Source of the DNA: Oceanospirillum linum
GTDB lineage: Bacteria > Pseudomonadota > Gammaproteobacteria > Pseudomonadales > Halomonadaceae
Assembly: GCF_001995095.2 (NCBI RefSeq)
Contig: NZ_MTSD02000003.1
Coordinates: 496,001 to 560,000 of the forward strand
Length of the DNA: 64,000 nucleotides
Direction of reading: 5' to 3'
Shown here: positions 9,221 through 17,321 of the stretch, piece by piece
Position numbering within the stretch: the first letter of the stretch is position 1
Layout of the letters: each line of letters opens with the position of its first letter
Translations under genes and position numbers: made by a program
Notes under the pieces: model-generated
Told to the model about the DNA's origin: nothing
The model's database searches: none
Seen by the model: only the letters and a program-made list of their open reading frames with translations

Positions 9221-11506
9221 TTACAGAGCGCCGTATTTTTTACGCAATCTCTGACGAATAACTTCTGCCAGGGTGTTCACGACAAACGTAAACATAAAGA
9301 GTACAAATGCAGCGAGGAACAGAATCCGGTAGTGAGTACTGCCCACTGCTGACTCAGGAATCTCTACCGCAATATTAGCTGCCAGTGTCCGCATCCCTTC
9401 AAAGATATTCACATCCATAATCGGGGTGTTACCGGTAGCCATCAGTACGATCATGGTTTCACCCACGGCGCGGCCCATGCCGATCATGACGGCTGAGAAG
9501 ACACCGGGACTGGCCGTTGGTAACACAACACGAGTCAGGGTTTGCCATGGTGTTGCACCCAGTGCTAATGAGCCGTAACTCAAGTGCTTAGGTACTGCAA
9601 AGATGGCATCTTCGGTAATGGAGAATATCGTAGGAATTACGGCAAACCCCATTGCAAGGCCAACGACCAGAGCATTACGCTGATCAAAAGGAATACCCAT
9701 CTCATCTGTCAGCCAGGAACGTACATTACCGTCAAACAGGGCAATTTCTAATGTGGAGCTCATACCCAAAGCAAGCCAGCTCACCAGAAGCACAACCGGT
9801 ACCATCAGCAATGCATGCCAGCCATCAGGTACTGCATGCCGGATTTTGTCTGGCATCTGGGCCCAGGCAAAGCCAAAACCAACCATGCCAATCGGTAGCA
9901 GGATCAGCAGAGCAAAGACTCCCGGCAGGTTATTTTCCAGGAAGGGTGCCAGGAAGAGACCAGCCAAAAAGCCCAGAACCACTGTTGGCAATGCCTCCAT
10001 CAGCTCGATCACAGGCTTAATTTTGCGACGCAGTGCCGGTGCCATAAAGTAAGCTGTATAAATAGCACCGCAAATTGCCAGCGGCGTTGCCACTATCATG
10101 GCGTAGAAGGCTGCCTTCAGGGTGCCAAAAGCCAGAGGCATCAGACTATATTTAGGCTCAAACTCATTGTTGGAAGCTGAAGACTGCCAGGTATAAGCGG
10201 GCTCTTCATAGCTCTCATACCAGACCTTGTCCCATAGTGATGTCCATGAGACCTCCGGATGTTTGTTATAAACTTCCAGTGCCTGCAGCATACCGTCCTG
10301 ACGCTCCAGCAAAAGATAGTCAGCGCGCGGGCTGATGGCTCCGGCAACAGGTGCCGCACCCAAAACTTTTTCCGTCAGCATAGTACGTTGAGCCGTGGTG
10401 CTGTAGATGCTCAGCTGTCCTTTCTCATCAAGCATGAGAAAACCTTTACGGCGGTGCTCAGGTAACATCAACGCGACCGGCGTTCCGTCATGTTCAAAGC
10501 TACGGATACGTTTCAGCCCCCATTCATTTTGGTCATCACGCACCAAAAACCACTGGGATAACTGGCCATTTTTATCCCCTACCAGCAGAGAAATACCGCC
10601 CAGCTGTAGCTTCACATCACCAATACCGCTGTTCTGCTCGGTAATTTTCAGGCGAGCATTCAGTTTTGGCGTATCCATATCCCGGGTATCAACAACATCA
10701 ACCGTGCCTTTGTTGCTAACCATATAAATCCAGTTCTGATCAGGGCCAATCAGCATGCTATGGATATCATTCTCAATCACCGGCAACTGCAGAGAGTTGC
10801 GTTCAATGGTGACATCTCCCAACAGAGACTCTTCTTTCAGGTACTGAACCAAGTAAGCTTTTTTATCGGTGGATACTGCGGAAATAAGTAAGCTTGAGTC
10901 CGTCTCACTAACCGCAATTTTGCTCAGGCCACTGCCCGCTTCACTAATTACCAGCGGCTCTTCGCCATAAGGGTAATCAATGCGTGGGGTGATTAAACGT
11001 TCATCATTCGGGTAGGTGATCCGGTAACGATCTTTAATCAGAAGCACACGGCCATCTGACAAACCCAGTGCCAGAAGATTTTTAGCCGGACCAGAAGATG
11101 CTACTGTGGTCAGCTCTGTACCTGCAGGAATATTCAGCTGCACACGATCAACCACCTGACCATCCGCAACACTAAAAAAGACAACCTCACCAACACTGGT
11201 CAGACGCATGGCAACTTCTGCCTGTTCCTCTGTCGCCAGATAGAGGGTTCTTGCCTCATCCGGTCGCACAGATGTTGCGGGCATCTGATATTCCGCAACA
11301 GGTTCAACACTCGCCGACTTCATCAGAGGGATGATTTCGTATAGCAGGTAGATAAAAATCAGCAGGATCGCAATAATCACACTGATACCACCAATACCAA
11401 TACCAATTTCGGCAATCTTATCTTTTAACGATCTGACTTTCCGATGCATACGTAGTGCCGGAGTATCAAAATCGATGACGGGGGCGTTTGGGCTATTTTC
11501 TTTCAT
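9221..11506 (-). CDS. pstC: Phosphate ABC transporter permease PstC, large form
   Basis: Partner permease of PstA. After a first helix (about 35-60) comes a roughly 390-residue extracytoplasmic region with repeated beta-type blocks such as GLSDGRVLLI and GDKNGQLSQW, which looks like a beta-propeller. The permease domain follows, with an EAA loop (GSLALGATPWQTLTRVVLP) and GRAVGETMIVLM. The ATG at 11506 gives 761 residues. A GTG six codons upstream (11524) is also open, but it lies between a Pho box and its -10 element, so it would be absent from transcripts made from that promoter. Neither start has a strong ribosome site. Confidence 0.94.
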   Translation of the reverse strand: MKENSPNAPVIDFDTPALRMHRKVRSLKDKIAEIGIGIGGISVIIAILLIFIYLLYEIIPLMKSASVEPVAEYQMPATSVRPDEARTLYLATEEQAEVAMRLTSVGEVVFFSVADGQVVDRVQLNIPAGTELTTVASSGPAKNLLALGLSDGRVLLIKDRYRITYPNDERLITPRIDYPYGEEPLVISEAGSGLSKIAVSETDSSLLISAVSTDKKAYLVQYLKEESLLGDVTIERNSLQLPVIENDIHSMLIGPDQNWIYMVSNKGTVDVVDTRDMDTPKLNARLKITEQNSGIGDVKLQLGGISLLVGDKNGQLSQWFLVRDDQNEWGLKRIRSFEHDGTPVALMLPEHRRKGFLMLDEKGQLSIYSTTAQRTMLTEKVLGAAPVAGAISPRADYLLLERQDGMLQALEVYNKHPEVSWTSLWDKVWYESYEEPAYTWQSSASNNEFEPKYSLMPLAFGTLKAAFYAMIVATPLAICGAIYTAYFMAPALRRKIKPVIELMEALPTVVLGFLAGLFLAPFLENNLPGVFALLILLPIGMVGFGFAWAQMPDKIRHAVPDGWHALLMVPVVLLVSWLALGMSSTLEIALFDGNVRSWLTDEMGIPFDQRNALVVGLAMGFAVIPTIFSITEDAIFAVPKHLSYGSLALGATPWQTLTRVVLPTASPGVFSAVMIGMGRAVGETMIVLMATGNTPIMDVNIFEGMRTLAANIAVEIPESAVGSTHYRILFLAAFVLFMFTFVVNTLAEVIRQRLRKKYGAL

Positions 11507-11528
11507 AGCGGAAAAATACTGCACTTAT

Positions 11529-11546
11529 ATGACAGTTGTATGACAC
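11529..11546 (-). promoter_or_regulatory. PhoB box immediately upstream of pstC
   Basis: On the minus strand GTGTCAT and CTGTCAT are separated by ACAA, an exact 7+4+7 Pho box. Ten bp further on lies TATTTT (11518-11513), a plausible -10. This would give a second Pho-controlled promoter for pstCAB-phoU, downstream of the pstS attenuator. The promoter call is inference; the repeat is seen directly. Confidence 0.75.
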
Positions 11547-11564
11547 CGGACAGGCGACCCAGAA

Positions 11565-11595
11565 CAAAAAAGGGCAGGCTAACGCCCGCCCTTTT
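11565..11595 (-). terminator. Attenuator between pstS and pstC
   Basis: On the minus strand AAGGGCGGGC and GCCTGCCCTT form a stem with one internal mismatch around a short loop, followed by TTTTTT. It lies about 50 bp after the pstS stop. Partial termination here would give excess PstS over the membrane subunits. Confidence 0.85.
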
Positions 11596-11642
11596 CTGGC
11601 ACACTCAAACTGAACGTCCTTGTCTCGTCTATCCGACCCGAA

Positions 11643-12626
11643 TTACTTAATACCCAGAGCTTTCAGGGTTTTCTCAGCAACAGCGGCTGGAAGAGGTACA
11701 TAACCATCCTTCACGACCACTTCCTGACCCTGCTTGGACATCACCATCTTGATGAATTCACGCTCAAGTGGCTGTAATGGCTGGTTAGGCTTTTTGTTGA
11801 CATAAACATACAGGAAACGGGACAGAGGGAATTTACCGCTGATCGCATTATCACTATTTGCTTCGTAGTACGGCTGACCTTCTTTCTTGGCCAGAGGTAC
11901 TGCCCGTACACTGGATGTCTTATAACCCATACCGGAATAACCAATCACATTAACTGAGGTACTCACAGACTGTACAACAGATGCAGAACCCGGTTGTTCA
12001 TTCACATTATTCTTAAAGTCGCCTTTACACAGCGCCTTACCCTTAAAGTAACCATAGGTGCCGGATACTGAGTTACGGCCGTACAACTGGATATCACGAT
12101 TTGCCCAAGCACCGGTCAGCCCCAGATCACCCCATTTCTTAGCATCAGATGGAGCACCGCACTTACGGGTAGAAGAGAAAATCGCATCAACCTGCTCAAT
12201 GCTCAGGCCTTTGATCGGGTTATCTTTATGCACGAATACAGCCAGAGCATCGATCGCTACCGGAACCGGAACCGGCTTATAGCCAAAGCGGTTTTCAAAT
12301 GCTTCCAGCTCTTTATCTTTCATTTTACGGCTCATTGGCCCCAGGTTAGCCGTACCCTCGGTCAGGGCCGGTGGCGCAGTTGAAGAGCCCGCTGCCTGAA
12401 TCTGAATATTTACATTTGGGTAAGTACGCTTATACTCTTCTGCCCATAGGGTCATCAGGTTAGCCAAAGTATCAGAACCAACGGAAGACAGATTCCCGGA
12501 GACACCACTTGCTTTTTCATAGCTTGGCAGATTCGGATCAACTTTAGCGGCAGCATTGGCCGTAACAGCTGTAACAGTACCTGCAGCAACCAGAGAAACC
12601 GCTGCAATCATCTTCTTCATTTTCAT
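11643..12626 (-). CDS. pstS: Periplasmic phosphate-binding protein PstS
   Basis: Solute-binding subunit that captures phosphate in the periplasm for PstCAB. A signal peptide (KMKK followed by a hydrophobic stretch) is likely cut after ANA near residue 26. Phosphate-contact segments are visible: [24 protein letters not shown] and [11 protein letters not shown]. The 327-residue length is normal. It is the first gene of the pst operon. A Pho box and -10 element lie upstream, and an attenuator separates it from pstC. Confidence 0.97.
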   Translation of the reverse strand: MKMKKMIAAVSLVAAGTVTAVTANAAAKVDPNLPSYEKASGVSGNLSSVGSDTLANLMTLWAEEYKRTYPNVNIQIQAAGSSTAPPALTEGTANLGPMSRKMKDKELEAFENRFGYKPVPVPVAIDALAVFVHKDNPIKGLSIEQVDAIFSSTRKCGAPSDAKKWGDLGLTGAWANRDIQLYGRNSVSGTYGYFKGKALCKGDFKNNVNEQPGSASVVQSVSTSVNVIGYSGMGYKTSSVRAVPLAKKEGQPYYEANSDNAISGKFPLSRFLYVYVNKKPNQPLQPLEREFIKMVMSKQGQEVVVKDGYVPLPAAVAEKTLKALGIK

Positions 12627-13015
12627 GTTATCTCCTGAACATTACGTCCGTTTTCTGTTTGACTAAATAGGATGCGTATAACTATTAATCTTGCTATGGG
12701 CATACTATAGGCAGGCTTTGTGACAGTTATATGAATGTCATATTCAATGGAGAAACTCTTTTTGTAACCGACAGAAACCTTGCAATTAAGCAATACCGAT
12801 TCTGTACGAAGTCTCTGGTACCCTTGGCCGGTAAACCCATAGAAAGGTTTGTATCTGGCTCAGTGGTCATAGGGAATAGTGATAGTTAAAGAATTTAGTG
12901 ATAGTCTGCGCCTGACAGATAAAAAATTCTTGATGGAGCCCCGCCGCGCAATCGGCGTACCTGAAATCTGGTTCAGTCAGACCTGACAACACACTCAGAC
13001 AAATAAGAAAAGCTA
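12627..13015. other. Divergent spacer between pstS and the thioesterase gene
   Basis: The 389 bp hold the Pho-controlled pstS promoter at 12704-12737 on the minus strand. The rest, up to the thioesterase start, shows no convincing gene or strong promoter by eye. An open frame on the minus strand across 12867-13088 has no family features and overlaps the thioesterase start. Confidence 0.6.
12720..12737 (-). promoter_or_regulatory. PhoB box upstream of pstS
   Basis: On the minus strand CATTCAT and CTGTCAC are separated by ATAA. This 7+4+7 match has two mismatches in the first half-site. TATAGT (12709-12704) lies 10 bp downstream as a -10. The layout is that of a standard PhoB-activated promoter for the pst operon. 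Confidence 0.8.
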
Positions 13016-13429
13016 ATGAGCAACGTCGATAATATTGAAGATATTCCTTCACCCGTGGGTGAGCTGACACTGAAGATCGCTGCAACACCTCAGGACACCA
13101 ATATCTATGGTGATATTGCCGGTGGCTGGTTGGTGTCTCAGATGGATCTGGCTGCAGAGATCAGCGCCGGGAAGCTGGCGAAAGGGCGTACTGCAACCGT
13201 AGCCATCAGTGAGATGGACTTTCTCTGTCCGGTTCGCATCGGGTCAACTGTCGGCATCTATACCCATGTTAAAGAGGTGGGCCACAGCTCAATTAGCGTC
13301 CGTGTCGAGGCCTGGATTCAGCCGCCGTTTGAAAGCGACGAGCAGGAAATGTTTAAGGTGTCTGATGCGAAGTTTGTGATGGTCGCCATAGACGGCAATG
13401 GCCGGATTCGTGCTGTACCGGAATCCTGA
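13016..13429 (+). CDS. YciA-type acyl-CoA thioesterase
   Basis: Hotdog-fold thioesterase predicted to hydrolyse acyl-CoA esters in the cytosol. The 137-residue product has the family pattern TPQDTNIYGDIAGGWLVSQMD near residues 22-42, with the catalytic aspartate segment, and then the MDFLCPVRIGS and VSDAKFVMVAID strands. It is a single gene with a strong terminator after it. The fatty-acyl chain length accepted cannot be read from the sequence. Confidence 0.88.
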   Translation: MSNVDNIEDIPSPVGELTLKIAATPQDTNIYGDIAGGWLVSQMDLAAEISAGKLAKGRTATVAISEMDFLCPVRIGSTVGIYTHVKEVGHSSISVRVEAWIQPPFESDEQEMFKVSDAKFVMVAIDGNGRIRAVPES

Positions 13430-13476
13430 GCAGGTTTTCAGCATTAGAAAATGGAACAGTTTTATTCTACGAAAGA

Positions 13477-13508
13477 AGAGGCCAGTGAATACTGGCCTCT
13501 TTTATTTT
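13477..13508 (+). terminator. Terminator after the thioesterase gene, possibly bidirectional
   Basis: AGAGGCCAGT (13477-13486) pairs with 13491-13500 around GAAT, followed by TTTATTTT. On the opposite strand the tail is TTCTTTC, so it may also stop the TRAP gene transcript weakly. Confidence 0.88.
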
Positions 13509-13541
13509 CAACAGCAGTTAACGCTGTGAATACATCACTCT

Positions 13542-14657
13542 TTATTTGCTGGTCATCATACGGCCATGCAGATAAGCGTATTCAGAGATTTTCTGATAAT
13601 CCTCAGACAAACTGCGGAAGTTCATAAAGGAATCATAGATACGACGCGACAGTTCGTCTTTTTTCGCTTCCTCAAATACCACCTCATCAGAGATAGTACG
13701 CAGCTCCTGATAAACATCAGAAGGCAGCTCACGCAGCTCAGTGCCGTGATCATTAACCAGCTCTTTCAGTGCCAGAGCATTCCGGTAGGTCAGCTCATCC
13801 ATCATATCCTGGTTAGCAGCACGGGTGGCAACCATGACAACTTCCTGAAGATCAGCAGGAAGCGCTTCAAATGCCTGCTTGTTCAACATGCCTTCCAGCA
13901 CAGTACCTGGCTCATGCCAGCCTGGGTAGTAGTAATATTTAGCAGCTTTATAAAGGCCGAAAGCTTTATCGTTGTACGGGCCAACCCATTCCGTCGCATC
14001 AATGGCGCCAGTTTGCAGCGAGGTAAACAGCTCTGAACCAGGCAAACTTACTGCAGTACCACCGGCACGGTTGATCACTTCGCCGCCCAGTCCCGGAATA
14101 CGCATTTTCAGACCTTTCAGGTCGTTCAGCGAGTTGATCTCTTTATTAAACCAACCTGCCATCTGTACGCCGGTATTACCTACCGCAGTAGGAATCAGGT
14201 TAAATGGCTCGTAAACCTCTTTCCATAGCTCAAGACCACCGCCGTAGTAGATCCAGCTGGCGATCTCCTGGGCGTTCAGGCCGAAAGGTACCGCTGCAAA
14301 AAATTGCGCAGCCGGCGCCTTACCTTTCCAGTAATAAGATGCTCCATGACCAATTTGTGCAGTCCCGCTGGAAACCGCATCAAATACACCAAACGCAGGT
14401 ACCAGTTCTCCGGCTCCATAAACCTTAACTTCCAGACGACCACCGCTCATTTTGGTGATCTTTTCTGCAAGGCTGTTAGCTGCAGTACCTAAGCCCGGAA
14501 AGTTCTTAGGCCAAGTAGTTACCATTTTCCACTTAATGGCTTCCTGCTTTGTACTTGTCTGCTGTTTTTCACTGCCCGATTCAGAACCGGTACAGCCTGC
14601 CAGTACAGCACCTGCTGCGCCCACACCCAGTGCGGTAACAAACTCTCGACGCTTCAT
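13542..14657 (-). CDS. TRAP transporter solute-binding lipoprotein
   Basis: DctP-family extracytoplasmic binding protein of tripartite ATP-independent transporters. The N-terminus MKRREF plus a hydrophobic stretch and LAGC looks like a Tat signal with a lipobox (C22), so it is probably exported folded and lipid-anchored. A Ser/Gln-rich linker follows. Family segments include WPKNFPGLGTAANSLAEKI, GGRLEVKVYGAGELVPAF and LKMRIPGLGGEV with the conserved arginine that binds a carboxylate. The 371 residues are typical of the alpha-keto acid type. No dctQ or dctM gene is adjacent, so partner and substrate are unknown. Confidence 0.88.
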   Translation of the reverse strand: MKRREFVTALGVGAAGAVLAGCTGSESGSEKQQTSTKQEAIKWKMVTTWPKNFPGLGTAANSLAEKITKMSGGRLEVKVYGAGELVPAFGVFDAVSSGTAQIGHGASYYWKGKAPAAQFFAAVPFGLNAQEIASWIYYGGGLELWKEVYEPFNLIPTAVGNTGVQMAGWFNKEINSLNDLKGLKMRIPGLGGEVINRAGGTAVSLPGSELFTSLQTGAIDATEWVGPYNDKAFGLYKAAKYYYYPGWHEPGTVLEGMLNKQAFEALPADLQEVVMVATRAANQDMMDELTYRNALALKELVNDHGTELRELPSDVYQELRTISDEVVFEEAKKDELSRRIYDSFMNFRSLSEDYQKISEYAYLHGRMMTSK

Positions 14658-14885
14658 GCTTTTTAGCTCCTGATTTTTATTTTCTTGTTTTCATTTTTTA
14701 AGTGTATCGCGACTAAAATTATCAGATTTTCAGTCAGGTTACACTATTCTGGAGTTATCAAACCCTGAATGCCTGTAAAGCTCAGAGTGCAGACATCACT
14801 CAAACCTATAACCCTTTATTTTAAATGGGTTTAAAGATCAGCAGAAGACCCCAGGCCATAGCAGCACCGATATCTGCGGCGGCTT

Positions 14886-17102
14886 TTATAAGGCTTCCAA
14901 CTTAGCAAAGCCTGCCATTAGCCATTTTTCACCATCATTGTCAAAATTCACCTGAATTCGGGCCTTTGCTCCCTGTCCTTCGTAATTTAGTACAATGCCT
15001 TCACCGAAAACAGCATGCTTAACCCGTTGCCCCACCATCAGGGCTGGGCCACCATCACCACTGTCCAGGGCTTCTGTTGGCTTCCATTGAGATCCCGGGC
15101 GACTGCTGGTGACCGGTTTTGAGATCTGACCGCGCAGGCGCACCTCTTCCAGTAGATGCTCAGGGATTTCACGAACGAAGCGGGAAGGCGTGTTATAGGT
15201 TTCCCGACCGTGTAAACGGCGCATCTCTGCATAGGTGATGTAAAGTTTCCTCATGGCACGGGTGATTCCCACATAGCAGAGACGACGCTCTTCCTGCAGC
15301 CGTGAAGGGTCTTCCATCGACATCTTGTGTGGAAACAGCCCCTCTTCGACACCGGCCATAAATACCAGTGGGAACTCGAGACCTTTTGCCGAATGCAGTG
15401 TCATCAGCTGTACGGCATCTTCATATTCATCTGCCTGCTGCTCACCAGCATCCAACGCAGCTTCCGAAAGAAAGCTTTGCAGCATGACCAGGGTATCTGC
15501 CCCATCATCTTCATCGGTTTCTACTGGGTCTTCAGCAGGTGTAAAGCCCCGGGCTGCGGTGACCAACTCTTCGAGGTTTTCCACCCGGGCCTGGCCTTTC
15601 TCACCTTTCTCCTGACGGTGAAACTCAACCAACCCGGTGGTTTCATTCACATGGTCTACCAGTTCATGCAGGCTAAGTTCATGTCCGGAGTCTTCCAGTT
15701 GATCCAACAATGCCATAAAGCCACTTAGTGCAGATAATGCCCGGGCCGGTAAAATTTTATTGGCAATACAGTGTCCAGCAGCTTCCCAGAGCGAGCACCC
15801 CTCATTACGGGCCAGTTCCCGCAGAGTATCTACTGTCTTAGCACCAATACCGCGGGTCGGTGTATTGATAACACGCTCAAGAGCTGCATCATCATTTCTG
15901 CTCTGGATAAGGCGCAGGTAAGCCAGGGCATTCTTAATTTCAAGACGCTCATAAAAGCGCTGCCCCCCATAAATCCGATAGGGGGTTCCTGCACGGATCA
16001 GGGCTTCTTCCAGCACCCGGGACTGAGCATTGGAGCGATACAAAATTGCCGTTTCAGAACGGGTACCCCCTTCCTGCACCCACTTTTCGATGGTATTAAC
16101 GATAAAACGCGCTTCATCCTGTTCGTTAAAACCGGCATACAGGGCGATGGGCTCACCCTCATTACCCTCCGTCCATAACTCTTTACCCATGCGATCAAAA
16201 TTATTGGCAATCAGGCTATTAGCGGCCTCCAGAATGGTGCCGGTGGAGCGGTAGTTCTGTTCCAGCCGAACCGTCTTACTGCCATCAAAGTCGGTGGCAA
16301 ACTGGTGGATATTTTCAACTTTTGCGCCACGCCAACCATAGATCGACTGATCATCATCACCAACCACGGTCAGTAGATTATTATGGCCGGATGTCAGCAG
16401 GCGTAGCCACGCATACTGAATAGTATTGGTGTCCTGAAATTCATCCACCAAAATATGACGGAAGCGCTCCTGGTAATGCTTCAGCAATAGCGGATTATCC
16501 CGCAGAAGCTCATGGGCACGCAGCAACAGCTCACCAAAATCCACCAGACCAGTACGCTGGCAATGCTCTTCATAGAGGCTATAAAGATGATTCATGGTGG
16601 CAGTGAAGCGGTCGCCGGTATCCATAAAGTAGCCCGCGCGGCGACCCTCATCCTTTTGGCCATTGATATACCCCTGAACCTGTCGCGGTGGCCAGCGCTC
16701 ATCATCAATACCGTGATCTTTCATCAGGCGCTTTATCAGGCGCAACTGATCATCGGAGTCCAGAATCTGGAAATTTTCCGGTAACCTGGCGTCCCGCCAA
16801 TGGGTTCTCAGCAAACGGTGTGCGATACCATGAAATGTTCCGACCCAGAAGTTACGCATGGGTAAGCCCAGTAAAGCCTCCAACCGGGTCCGCATCTCTG
16901 CCGCAGCCTTGTTGGTGAAGGTTACCGACATAATACTGTGGGGAGAGATACCTTCGACCTGCACCAGCCAACCTATCCTATGCACCAGAACCCGGGTTTT
17001 ACCACTGCCGGCGCCAGCCAAAACCAGCATATGCTGCGCTGGTGCAGTAACCGCTTCACGTTGAGCATCATTCAGGGCGTCGATAAGGTGTGTAACTTCC
17101 AT
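14886..17102 (-). CDS. uvrD: DNA helicase II UvrD
   Basis: 3'-5' superfamily 1 helicase of nucleotide excision and mismatch repair. The start at 17102 (MEVTHLIDALNDAQRE) gives 738 residues and matches family N-termini; the frame continues 20 codons upstream without homology. Motifs in order: Walker A AGAGSGKT near residue 33, VDEFQDTN, GDDDQSIYGWRGA, QNYRST, TLHSAKGLEFP and VGITRAM. The C-terminus carries the conserved GQRVKHAVFGEG segment. It is a single gene. No LexA-type CTGT-N8-ACAG site was found upstream. Confidence 0.97.
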   Translation of the reverse strand: MEVTHLIDALNDAQREAVTAPAQHMLVLAGAGSGKTRVLVHRIGWLVQVEGISPHSIMSVTFTNKAAAEMRTRLEALLGLPMRNFWVGTFHGIAHRLLRTHWRDARLPENFQILDSDDQLRLIKRLMKDHGIDDERWPPRQVQGYINGQKDEGRRAGYFMDTGDRFTATMNHLYSLYEEHCQRTGLVDFGELLLRAHELLRDNPLLLKHYQERFRHILVDEFQDTNTIQYAWLRLLTSGHNNLLTVVGDDDQSIYGWRGAKVENIHQFATDFDGSKTVRLEQNYRSTGTILEAANSLIANNFDRMGKELWTEGNEGEPIALYAGFNEQDEARFIVNTIEKWVQEGGTRSETAILYRSNAQSRVLEEALIRAGTPYRIYGGQRFYERLEIKNALAYLRLIQSRNDDAALERVINTPTRGIGAKTVDTLRELARNEGCSLWEAAGHCIANKILPARALSALSGFMALLDQLEDSGHELSLHELVDHVNETTGLVEFHRQEKGEKGQARVENLEELVTAARGFTPAEDPVETDEDDGADTLVMLQSFLSEAALDAGEQQADEYEDAVQLMTLHSAKGLEFPLVFMAGVEEGLFPHKMSMEDPSRLQEERRLCYVGITRAMRKLYITYAEMRRLHGRETYNTPSRFVREIPEHLLEEVRLRGQISKPVTSSRPGSQWKPTEALDSGDGGPALMVGQRVKHAVFGEGIVLNYEGQGAKARIQVNFDNDGEKWLMAGFAKLEAL

Positions 17103-17321
17103 AATCTTCCAGTTATTTTGGCGAGTGATCAGGGCAGAGCTGGCGTATTGCCTAGGCTGCAAGGTCGTTTTTATCGTCGAGACTCTATCACAATATGTTA
17201 CTGAAAACCCTTATCAGCCTATTCTGAAGCACCGGTGCATCTGTTATCTTTAACCATCAAGGGCTTAAGGGAATTGAGCCCATAAAACAAAAATAAGACG
17301 ACACCAGAGTAATAACTAACC

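Noticed and set aside
12867-13088. A 73-codon minus-strand frame upstream of and overlapping the thioesterase gene
   Set aside because: It overlaps a conserved gene and shows no family features.
14820-14885. A short hydrophobic open stretch on the minus strand just after uvrD (…GAAMAWGLLLIFKPI)
   Set aside because: Too short and without a start or ribosome site. It might be a remnant of a membrane gene but cannot be supported.
17103-17321. A possible LexA (SOS) box before uvrD
   Set aside because: No CTGT-N8-ACAG-like site was found in this spacer.
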